Source of the DNA: Argyresthia goedartella
Taxonomy: Eukaryota; Arthropoda; Insecta; Lepidoptera; Argyresthiidae
Reading direction: 5' to 3'
Assembly (NCBI GenBank): GCA_949825045.1
Contig: OX463822.1
Location: 811,001-875,000, forward strand
DNA: 64,000 bases
In this document: positions 1 through 9,300 of the stretch, one piece after another
Numbering within the stretch: the first letter of the stretch is position 1
Layout: every line of letters starts with the position of its first letter
Translations under genes and position numbers: made by a program
Notes under the pieces: model-generated
What the model was told of the DNA's origin: nothing
Database searches by the model: none
The model's input: only the letters and a program-made list of their open reading frames with translations

Positions 1-2
1 AC

Positions 3-323
3 AAATCTGTGCATAGAATGAATATTCATTTATTTAATTTAACATGTCATCACAGCGATGCTATTTTATATTTCGACATGAATAATTTTATTCATAACTT
101 TACTCTGACACGGGATACATTGTACCTGTCTAATAAATATAGAAAATTAGTAGCTACATTGTTAGCTTATAATATATGCGACGCAGCTATAGTTGGTTTA
201 ACTAAGTTCAACTTGACATCAGCTTATTTTAAGAGTAATATAACATGCACCCCTATTGGGAATTCACCTGTTAATTATACTTTGCATGCAACATTGGAAT
301 CTGTTCCAAGTAATTTAAATTAG
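3..323 (+). CDS. CR1-like LINE ORF1, C-terminal end (partial)
   Basis: The frame is open from the window edge to a TAA at 321-323, 47 bases before the ORF2 start. The same sequence occurs downstream of longer ORF1 remains in copy C (24.4-25.07 kb). There the upstream part contains a VIMVGNHSNI stretch resembling the block III region of SGNH/GDSL esterase domains, which many CR1-type ORF1 proteins carry. The part here would be the C-terminal helix region of such a domain; a catalytic His is not evident. The true start lies before the window. The esterase identity is an inference from weak similarity. Confidence 0.45.
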   Translation, partial: KSVHRMNIHLFNLTCHHSDAILYFDMNNFIHNFTLTRDTLYLSNKYRKLVATLLAYNICDAAIVGLTKFNLTSAYFKSNITCTPIGNSPVNYTLHATLESVPSNLN

Positions 324-370
324 TTCATAAGACAATAGAGGAAATCTCTAGCATAAAAGAGCCACTAAAT

Positions 371-3235
371 ATGTCAAAATGTAAGCCCCAGTTAAATATT
401 GCCCATCAAAACATCCAGGGGCTACCTGGCAAAGAACTTGTATTAGAATTATTTCTAAAAAATTCTGACATTGATATTATTTGTGTTACTGAACACTGGT
501 TGAAGGAAAATATGATGTCTTTTAACATAAATAATTACAAAATTGTCAGTTGTTACAATAGAAAGACTGCTGATAGAGGTGGTTCTTTAATCTTAGTGAA
601 AAATAATATTAAGGTGAAACAACGGAAAGATATTCTTGCACTTACTGTTGAAAGACAAATAGAGGTATCCTGTGTTGAGTTAGATAGCCATATTATTGTT
701 TGTGTCTACAGACCACCGAGGGATGAAAAAGGCCATGGCAATTTCGAAATATTTGAGAAAATTATGGAGGAAGCCCTCATTAAACTTTGTAATAACAGAA
801 AAAAGATAATTATTTGTGGCGATCTTAATGTAGATCTACTTGTAGATACAACACTGAAGCGACGATTAATAACTCTGTTCAAATCATTTAATTTATGTCA
901 TGTATTTCTAGAGCCGACTAGAATTACACTTACCAGCCAAACTTGCTTAGATAACGTTTTTTGTGACTGTGCATTCACAAGTAAAAGTGTAATTAACTGC
1001 TTACCCTCCGATCACAGTGGTCAAACAGTTTCATTCCCAATAACTATTAAGGATAAGACTGGTCCATCATTTTATAGGCCTATTACATCCCATAGACTAG
1101 AGACATATACGAAAAACTTAGATATAAATTTGCCAGTACCGGATTTTAATGAACAGAACCCAAACAAAATCTACTCAGACTTCTTCAACATTATTCAGAC
1201 AGAATTCAATAAAATTTTCAAATTAAAGAAAGTCAGTGACTACAACGGTAAATCTAAATTTAATGACTGGGCAACGTTTGGAATTCGTAAAAGTAGAGTT
1301 ATCTTGTATGACCTTTATGATCAAAAAACCTATAACTTTGATCGAAAATTTCATGACTATGTTAAAAAATATTCCAAAACTTTCAAGTTGGTTTGTAGAA
1401 CTGCAAAAACTTTACACATTAATAGAAAAATTCAAAATTCAAATAATAGAATGAAAACAGTTTGGCAAATAATAAACTGCGAAACTGGCAAAGTTATACC
1501 AAGGGACAGTGATTTCTGCCTAAAGATAGGTGATGATGTTGTTAAATCTAACGCTGATGTTGCTCGAGCTTTTGAAACATTCTTCACCAATGTACCCGTA
1601 CTCACAACGGACCGTCTAAATTCATCTCCATTTGAAGCAGAGACTTTATTAAAAAATAACACTAGCGTCAGTAATGTATATTTAAAATTTCATCATGTAT
1701 ATCCCCAGGACATTGTCAAAACGTTTAAATTACTTAACTTAAAAAATACGGAAGACCTGTGGGGTATATCAGTCAAAGTCATTGGTTCAGTAATTCTAGT
1801 TATAGCCCCACACTTAGCTTATATATTCAATAAATGTGTTGACGATGGGGCTTTTCCAGACCTCATGAAACACAGTAAACTTATACCGCTGTTCAAATCG
1901 GGAGATACGGGCGATCCTTCAAATTTCAGACCAATATCTGTTCTTCCAACACTAAGTAAAATATTTGAAAAGATTATACTCAATCAAATGCTCTCACACT
2001 TCAACCGTACAAAACAACTCCATGCCAAGCAATACGGTTTCACTAGGGGTAAATCGACTACGGATGCAGGTATTACCCTTATATCTCATATTTATTCTGC
2101 ATGGGAGGCCGCACAGGATGCTATCGGAGTTTTTTGCGACCTGTCGAAGGCGTTTGATTGTGTTGATCATAATACGCTATTAATTAAATTAAATCATTAC
2201 GGAGTTAGAAATAAAGCGTTGGATCTACTAAGATCATACCTAAGCAATAGAATTCAAAAGGCAGAAGTTAACGGCGTAAAATCTGATGGATCGGGTGTTA
2301 AAATGGGCGTTCCACAAGGTTCCATATTGGGCCCTTTCTTATTCCTGGTATATATTAATGATCTGCCTTTCATGGTGGAGAAATTAACTGACATAGTGTT
2401 GTTTGCTGATGATACTTCACTGGTCTTCAAAATTGAAAGACAAAAAGGAGAATTTGATGATGTTAATGGTGTATTGTCTTTAACCTTGAATTGGTTCACA
2501 GTTAATAATTTATTGTTAAACGCTGGTAAAACCAAGTGTATCAAATTCTCACTTCCAAATGTCAGGCAAGTTGAGACCAGTATAGTGCTAGACAACAGCA
2601 CGTTAGAATTAGTAAATGATACGAAGTTTCTTGGAATAACCATTGATAGCAAATTGCAGTGGGGACCCCACATAGATAAATTGGCTGGTAAATTAAGTTC
2701 TGCGGCTTACGCTGTTAGGAACATCAGACAAAGCACGGATGTGGCTACATCTAGGCTAGTATATTTTAGTTACTTTCATAGTGTTATGTCCTATGGTATC
2801 TTGTTGTGGGGGAAAGCAGCGGATATTCAAACTATTTTTATTTTACAGAAAAGAGCTATTCGAGCAATTTATAATTTAAAACGAACAGACTCCTTAAGAG
2901 AGATTTTTAAAGAAATTGACATACTAACAGTAGCTAGTCAATTTATTTTCGAAAATATAATGTATGTACGCAAGAACCTTACAACATTTTCCAAACTTAG
3001 CGATAGCTGTAATGTTAACCTAAGAAATAATCACAGACTATGTGCGCCCCGTTTTAGACTCGCGAAGGTTAGCAATTCTTTCAAGGGTCAGTGCATTCTC
3101 TACTACAATAGGATACCTCTGGAGATTTTGAAATTGCCACTTGAGCAATTTAAAAAGCATGTTAAAGCGACTTTGTCGAAAAAGGGATATTACAATGTTC
3201 AAGATTACTTAAATGACAGGACTGTATGGGGTTAA
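371..3235 (+). CDS. CR1-like LINE ORF2: AP endonuclease + reverse transcriptase, intact
   Basis: 954 residues without a stop. It encodes the two activities of target-primed reverse transcription: nicking of the target DNA and copying of the element RNA. The N-terminal APE-type endonuclease shows TEHW near residue 40, YRPP near 115, GDLN near 150 and SDHSGQ near 214. The RT follows with NFRPISVLPTLSK, SKAFDCVDH, GVPQGSILGP and the catalytic FADD near residue 678, then a thumb and C-terminal region ending near the LINE tail. The ATG at 371 follows a TAA closing ORF1, and no better upstream start is visible. Apart from its missing 5' end the copy could be functional. Antisense and other-frame ORFs inside it are shadows. 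Confidence 0.93.
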   Translation: MSKCKPQLNIAHQNIQGLPGKELVLELFLKNSDIDIICVTEHWLKENMMSFNINNYKIVSCYNRKTADRGGSLILVKNNIKVKQRKDILALTVERQIEVSCVELDSHIIVCVYRPPRDEKGHGNFEIFEKIMEEALIKLCNNRKKIIICGDLNVDLLVDTTLKRRLITLFKSFNLCHVFLEPTRITLTSQTCLDNVFCDCAFTSKSVINCLPSDHSGQTVSFPITIKDKTGPSFYRPITSHRLETYTKNLDINLPVPDFNEQNPNKIYSDFFNIIQTEFNKIFKLKKVSDYNGKSKFNDWATFGIRKSRVILYDLYDQKTYNFDRKFHDYVKKYSKTFKLVCRTAKTLHINRKIQNSNNRMKTVWQIINCETGKVIPRDSDFCLKIGDDVVKSNADVARAFETFFTNVPVLTTDRLNSSPFEAETLLKNNTSVSNVYLKFHHVYPQDIVKTFKLLNLKNTEDLWGISVKVIGSVILVIAPHLAYIFNKCVDDGAFPDLMKHSKLIPLFKSGDTGDPSNFRPISVLPTLSKIFEKIILNQMLSHFNRTKQLHAKQYGFTRGKSTTDAGITLISHIYSAWEAAQDAIGVFCDLSKAFDCVDHNTLLIKLNHYGVRNKALDLLRSYLSNRIQKAEVNGVKSDGSGVKMGVPQGSILGPFLFLVYINDLPFMVEKLTDIVLFADDTSLVFKIERQKGEFDDVNGVLSLTLNWFTVNNLLLNAGKTKCIKFSLPNVRQVETSIVLDNSTLELVNDTKFLGITIDSKLQWGPHIDKLAGKLSSAAYAVRNIRQSTDVATSRLVYFSYFHSVMSYGILLWGKAADIQTIFILQKRAIRAIYNLKRTDSLREIFKEIDILTVASQFIFENIMYVRKNLTTFSKLSDSCNVNLRNNHRLCAPRFRLAKVSNSFKGQCILYYNRIPLEILKLPLEQFKKHVKATLSKKGYYNVQDYLNDRTVWG

Positions 3236-3496
3236 TCTGGCTCAACACAGACCTTGCTGTTAATAATTTTGTAATTATTTATTCCTGCTTATTAATCATA
3301 ACAATTAAATTTTTCATATTTGTATTAGTTAAGCACAACCTATTTTTAAAAGAGATCTAAAAATAAATCTGTGGGAGTTTCTACGCCCTTCTTCTCCCAC
3401 AGTGGTCCAATGTAGAGAAGAGGCAAAAAATGACGTTTGCTAAGTATATGTAAATATCTACAGTAATAAAGTACTTTGACTATTGACTATTGACTA

Positions 3497-4198
3497 TTTC
3501 GAAACTCAGTGCTCTGATTGGTTACTGGTCTAAACCGTATACACACTTTATATTTTAGATCACACAGTTCAACTAGAAATAGACTTTATAACATCATAAA
3601 ATAATTTAAATAAAATAATACTCATTTTTTTTTCTATATAAAACAACTTATTGCAATTATAGTGAATAAAGTTCTACTTTGAGTTAAAACCATCTGAAAT
3701 TTAAAGGCGATCGACCGCCATTTGTATTTCCAACATTGAACTCACTACGCATTTCTAAAATATTATATAACAAACTCTTGATAGATGGCGCTAGTTTTTT
3801 CAAAAACCTTACATTAGGTAGTTTTGAAGCAATAAATTAAAGCATCTCAGGTGCAGGTGCCAGGTGCAGGACATAATTGGACCACTTCCAACTACGCCAC
3901 AATAATAGGTATTGTATTAATATGATAGATCATGAGACATAGCTATATAGAAACATGAAATAGTTATAAAATTTTGATATAAACATTATTTATTAATTGT
4001 AGGTATGCAATTGTGAGTTCAAGTAAGTTCAGAATAAAAAGCACCTACTTCGTAAGCTAAAAATGTCGCAAATATAAATTATTAAGGTTTGCAAATATCA
4101 GTATGTTAAATGAATTAAATATTAATAGTAAGTAAAAATACGCATATAAAACCTGCTGGAAATTTAAGTACCTAAATGTTTGCGTTTATAACATCAAG
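3497..4198. other. AT-rich DNA with no gene seen
   Basis: The stretch between the LINE tail and the small ORF at 4,199 has no long ORF, RNA gene or clear terminal repeat. It holds homopolymer-rich AT sequence and a short direct repeat of GGTGCAGGTGCC type near 3,850. Confidence 0.6.
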
Positions 4199-4480
4199 AT
4201 GGGAAACACCAGGTCCATACAGAAAACTGAGGAGGTGACATTTTATCAGAATGGAGCAAATAATACCAGCAACAGTGGAATACATGGTGGAGATCTACAG
4301 CACTATCCTGACTGTAGTCGCTGTGCTGGTCATGGTGCTGGTGTTCTACAATATATATGTATAAATGGTGTTGCGTGCACTCCAGGAAATGGTGTTCACA
4401 TGAACTGAGTGTTTGACCAAGCAATGCCGACCTGGCTGGCGTTGGAGTCGACCCGACCACGCAGAGGAACAGCGACGCAC
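4199..4480 (+). pseudogene. Small membrane-protein ORF remnant (MGN start, single TM), frame-broken
   Basis: Two overlapping short frames share this stretch. The first (4,199-4,408) starts with MGNTRS, a possible N-myristoylation signal, and continues with a polar QNGANN segment. The second (4,251-4,364, 37 residues) is dominated by a hydrophobic stretch of about 19 residues able to span a membrane. The third frame just beyond the TM segment contains a Cys-Cys pair and basic residues. Together this looks like one small myristoylated single-pass protein broken by frameshifts, but I recognise no family and no host-gene context. It could also be a chance ORF. Confidence 0.3.
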
Positions 4481-4626
4481 CAGGTGTACGTCAATACACC
4501 TGGTGTAGGGTAGAAGTGCGGTCGAATTATTTTATGTTATCGTGTTGGCATAGTTATTTTATTTTATTACCGAATAACATTTTTGTGTGTTAGTCGATAA
4601 AAAATGATTTTCAAGATTATAATAAT

Positions 4627-4874
4627 AATAATACCTTGGAAACTATTTACACACATTGATCTAGCCCGTAACTAGAATTCCCTGTATCTTGGGTACTAGA
4701 CAACGATACACATACTTATATAGATAAATATTATACTTAGATAGATAAACAACCATGACTAGAGTACAAACTTCCGTTCTCATCAAACAAATATTTGCCC
4801 CCGCCGGGACTCGAACCCGGGACCCTTGGCTTCGTAGGCAGGGTCATTGCCGACTCGGCCATTCGGGTTGTCAA
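4627..4874 (-). mobile_element. tRNA-derived SINE, copy 1
   Basis: Read on the minus strand, the head has a pol III A box (TGGCCGAGTCGG) and a B box (GGTTCGAGTCC) at tRNA spacing. A body of about 180 bp follows, ending in a TTA-rich repeat tail at the low-coordinate end. A second copy with the same head, body and tail lies at 53.36-53.62 kb inside the transporter gene. The mismatched arms and long body argue against a functional tRNA gene. Confidence 0.8.
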
Positions 4875-5021
4875 ATGTTAAACGTTAATCTGGTGATATG
4901 TTATGTACTATTGTATGTATGTTTGATTATGTGATTGGTATTGTTTTTACTTAGGTACTTACGTGGACTACTCTTTTTTTTAAATCGTTTTACACTGTAT
5001 AGGTAATCAGTGTATTTGTAT

Positions 5022-5397
5022 TGTAATAAAACTCTGCATTCACCGTGGAACCATTCACTTTTATTCCTTTTCCAAAATGGCGACACAATATTTCACAGAA
5101 CAATTAACTCCACACTTAGTTTCGGTATGCGACCAACCTCGAACACGCTCCAAGAGCCAATGCCCCCAAAAACCCCATCGCCTCTTTCCTTTCCCGCCTG
5201 ACCGATATAAAAGACACTCAATTGATACTTCCGTCAGTCCGTCAGTGGCGCCAACATACCAAAACTAAATTAAAAAACAAATACTCTTTACATCAATATA
5301 AGTCTATGAACTAATAAATAGTTATACTAAAGTTCAAATATACCATTTAAAACATTACAAATTATACAAATCGACAAAATATAATCAAAACCTAACA
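5022..5397 (-). repeat. Gypsy-1 3' LTR
   Basis: 376 bp, nearly identical to 11,437-11,812. In element orientation it begins TGTTAGG and ends TTATTACA. An AATAAA on the minus strand near 5,064 could be the polyadenylation signal. Confidence 0.95.
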
Positions 5398-5520
5398 CTC
5401 GTCCATCCTGACAACGTGTATGTCCTCATACACTTATCAAGTGAACACACATAAAACATAACCTAACACTCGGCTATTTATTCTTAAACATAGACGACAG
5501 TAATTCTTATAAAATACAAT

Positions 5521-5920
5521 TAGTCTCCGACTTTCGGAGTGCTCCAACTTTTGGAGTCTCTACCTTAAATTAAACTCCATCTTTCGGCGTTCTCCAACTT
5601 TTGGAGCCCCTACATCGAATAAGTCTCCGACTTTCGGAGTTCTCCAACTTTTGGAGTCCCTAGATTGAACAAGTCTCCGACTTTCGGAGTTCTCCAACTT
5701 TTGGAGTCCCTAGATTAAATAAGTCTCCGACTTTCGGTTTTCTCCAACTTTTGGAGTCCCTTCATCAAAGTAGTCTCCGACTTTCGGAGTTCTCCAACTT
5801 TTGGAGTCCCTAGATTAAACCAGTCTCCAACTTCAAGAGTTCTCCAACTTTTGGAGTCCCTAGCTTCAGTTGTTCTCCGACTTTCGGAGTACTCTAACTT
5901 TTGGAGTGAAATATTGATAC
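5521..5920 (-). repeat. Eight 50-bp tandem repeats forming about 16 covarying hairpins
   Basis: Units begin at 5,521, 5,571, 5,621, 5,671, 5,721, 5,771, 5,821 and 5,871, an exact 50-bp period. Each holds two 6-bp stems around a CTT triloop (plus-strand view): CTCCGA-CTT-TCGGAG and CTCCAA-CTT-TTGGAG. The two stems differ at both sides of the same base pairs, so pairing is kept while sequence changes. A lone related hairpin, TGTTCAA-CTT-TTGAACA, follows near 5,960-5,976. In the element RNA the loops read AAG. The array sits between the pol stop and the 3' LTR, so it would be in the genomic RNA and mRNA 3' region. Confidence 0.92.
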
Positions 5921-5976
5921 TGTAGACAGAAATCCATTTGACTTATTATCTAACTTTTTGTTCAACTTTTGAACAG

Positions 5977-6311
5977 ATTTCTTAGATACTCACAATCATA
6001 CTGCTATCATTTATATCCTAATAAGGAAGATATAAGTATTTTTCAACTTTATAGCAATGAATAAATCATTGTTCTCTAATCATTTGGAGTAACGTCATAG
6101 CTTTTTATTATTTAATTATCAATCCATTAACTTAACATATCTTTCGCAATTTTCGAATAAATACTTTATCATCTAATCACAAAAGCGACAATTATACTCA
6201 TCAAATTATACATTTCGAATTATTTGTCAATTATTACAATTGCCGTAACCAAAATTTTGATATTGTCCAATAATACAATTGTCTTATTTAAAATAAATAC
6301 AATCAGATATT
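5977..6311. other. AT-rich non-coding part of Gypsy-1 3' region
   Basis: Sequence between the hairpin array and the pol stop codon. No ORF for an envelope-type protein and no further repeat were seen. Confidence 0.7.
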
Positions 6312-9300
6312 TTATTTTAGAATCTTATTATCATCACTCTTATCATCATCACTCTTATTAACATCACTTTCATCATCATCACTTTCATCATGATCAGCAT
6401 CAGTATCACTATTATTTAACTCTAAAGCAGCCACATGAACCCATGGTAACATTCTTTTAGCAGCTACGGTAGTCTTACGTTTGTTTTTAGTACTACTCAA
6501 CCCTGGAACCGCGGCAAGTTCATATCGATCGTTTCCAAGCACGGAAACGACTCGATAAGGACCCGTGTAAGCGGGAAGAAGTTTTTTGCTTCTGCCGTCA
6601 TTGGCAAATGCAGTTTTGGTGATTTTCACCAATTCCCCTTCGGAGTATATTCGGGCAAGTTTCCTATTCTTATCATAATGCTGTTTTTGTTTAACCTGCT
6701 CTTCACTTATTCTGTCTTTCACCTGCTCACGGATAGTTATCAGGTCAGTATTATCTCTTGTTGTTTGCCTTATTTCATTTAAACGCGGGTCTACCTCACT
6801 ATTCATGCTAAGCCCAAACATAATTTCTGATGGCGTCCTACCCGTGGTTTTTTGTATGGTGTTATTAAGCCCCCACTGTACCTTCCCAATTTTAGTGTCC
6901 CAGACCTTCTCATCATCCTTAAGATTCTGTGCAGTTAGAGAGGCGAAAATGGTACGGTTGTACCGTTCGACCTGTCCATTTGATTGCGGACTCGCAACTG
7001 CATTTAAGATGTGTCGAATGCCCCTCTCTGCACAGAATCTTTTGAACGCATGAGAGGTAAACGATGTTCCTCGATCGCTTACCAGACGATCAGGAGTCCT
7101 AAACGTGTCAAATATTGCTTCTAGCACTGAAATGGTTGTAATTGTCTTCGTATTTCTCACGGGTTTCATAAGTACGAATTTGGTAAAGGCATCCACCATC
7201 ACCAATAAATATGAGTTACCTCTCTTTGACCTCACAAATGGACCAAGATGGTCCACATGGAGAGTGTGAAAGGGCACCTCAATCTTTGGTATGGGATGCA
7301 ATAAACCCTCTGAATGCTTCGTCCCCTTTTTGGAATAAGCACACTCAATACACGCACCGACATACTTTTTGATAAACCTTGCCATTCCCCGAAACCAATA
7401 TGTCTTCTTGATTCGCTCCATCGTCTTTTCCACTCCCAGACGGCCTATCTCATCGTGGTTAAGACGACAGAGCTGCCACCTAGCTCCCTTTGGGACCACC
7501 CAACGAATATCAGTGTCGCTACCCCCAATCCGCCTGTACAGCCCGTTATCTTTTAGGACGTAATTGTCCTTGATGTATTTCAAGCCTTCAGGGTCTAGCT
7601 TCGTACTCAGAATGTCTCGAACCCTATTCAGTTCTGAATCGCCTAGTTGGAGTGTTAATAGCCAGTCATCGTCTGTAATCGTCATCACCATAGGGTATTG
7701 GTCAACCTCCTTAATTCCACTCTCCGTGATAGGGTTTCTGGACAACGCGTCGACATGGGACATTTTGGCGCCTAGGCGATATTCTATCGTGCAATCAAAT
7801 TCCTGCATCATCAACCACCACCTGGCGATGCGAGGAAGTAAGTCACGCTTGGAGAAAGTAGTTCGCAGCGCTCCGCAGTCCGACACTACTTTGAATCTCT
7901 GCCCCAAGAGATAGACCCTGAACTTTTTTAAAGAGCTTATGACAGCTAGCGTTTCTAACTCATATGAGTGGAAGCTTTTCTCCTCTGGAGATGTCTGACG
8001 GCTATAAAACGCTACTGGACGGAACGAGGCTGAGCCTGAGGGACGTTGCATAAGGATGCCACCAATACCTATTTTACTGGCATCCGTATGCAACTCCGTC
8101 TCGGCGGTTGGGTCGTAAATTGCCAGCACTGGCCTCACGACAAGTTTTTCTTTCAGGGTCAAAAAAGCATTTTCTTGCTCGCTGGTCCATTCCCAAGCAA
8201 CATCCTTTTTTAACAATTTGCTTAGGGAATGTGCCAGCTGCGCAAACCCTCGTATAAACTTGCGAAAATAACTTGATAACCCCAAGAACTGGCGAACCGT
8301 ATGTTGGTTTGTTGGACGGGGAAAGTCTACAACAGACTGTATCTTTTTGTTACCTGGCCTGACTCCAGCAGAACTAATCTCATAGCCCAGGTAATCCAAT
8401 TTATCTTTGAGAAACTCGCACTTGCTTAGATTGAGCGTCAAATTGGCTCCTTCCAGCAACTGCAGTACGTGTTCCAACTTGGTCAAGCAGTCATCGATAT
8501 TACGTCCGTAGATGAGCAGATCATCTATGTAAGCGGTAGCTTCCGTGTACCGGGCAGATCCCAAAACCCTATTCATCATACGTTGAAACACCGCTGGCGC
8601 ATTTGCCAAGCCGAACGGCATACGATTAAACTCATATTGACCGTCCGGCGTAACGAATGAGGTCAGCGGCTTAGAGTTCTCCGAGATCGGGACCTGGTAA
8701 TACCCGGAAGCCAAATCCAGGGAAATAAAACAGGCCTGTCCAGACAATCTGGCCAGCTCATCTTCTATTATAGGCATTGGGTATCGCTCCTTCACTGTTA
8801 TTGAATTGAGCATTCTAAAGTCGATGCAGAGCCTGAGGTTGCCATCTTTTTTCCGAACCAGTATTATGGGACTCGCATATTCAGACACTGAATCTCTTAT
8901 AATCCCGGCATCTAATAACTCATCGACCATTTCCCTCACCTTTTGTCGCTCAACATGAGAAAGTCGATAAGGGCGGTAGACAACCGGGGCCTTACTATTA
9001 ACCTCGATGCTCATCTCGATTTTATCTGTACAGCCTAGGTCTTTGAAAGAAGAAGCAAAACAATGCCTATACTTTTGCAGCAGATCGATCAACCTATTTT
9101 TGTCCACTTCGTTTACACCATCCCCAACACGAACTTGGCTCATGTCGAGATCCTTGACGCTCACATTTGAAGGAGCTTTGAATGTCTCTGCTGGTACAAG
9201 TATCCTATTTACCACTCTAACAATCGACGCTCGACCCAAAGTCATTCCTTTCGAGAGCGAACAGTTTGTTGTGACTGGTGTCACGCGAACGTATATATTG

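Larger units (their letters stand above)
1..3496 (+). mobile_element. CR1-like non-LTR retrotransposon, copy A (5' end outside window)
   Basis: The end of ORF1, the complete ORF2 and a 3' UTR lie in the expected order. The element ends in a short microsatellite tail of TTTGAC/TATTGAC units instead of poly(A), a feature of the CR1 group. Four more copies of the family occur in this window (B minus 12.3-16.0 kb, C plus 24.0-28.3 kb, D minus 34.6-35.3 kb, E plus 43.2-43.7 kb) and share the 3' UTR and tail. Assignment to the CR1 superfamily rests on the domain order and RT motifs; the exact clade (CR1, Daphne or Kiri type) is not decided here. It is the best preserved copy in the window. Confidence 0.88.

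Noticed and set aside
4800..4874. tRNA gene
   Set aside because: A and B boxes are present but arms do not pair well and the same head plus 180-bp body recurs at 53.36-53.62 kb, so it is a SINE.
5200..5260. TATAAAAG, repeated CAGTCCGTCAGT and TGGCGCC on the plus strand of the Gypsy-1 LTR, looking like a promoter plus primer site
   Set aside because: It lies inside the LTR and opposite to the coding strand; all ORFs and the LTR order place the element on the minus strand.
5521..5920. CRISPR-like regular array
   Set aside because: Eukaryotic transposon context, no unique spacers, period explained by whole-unit tandem duplication.
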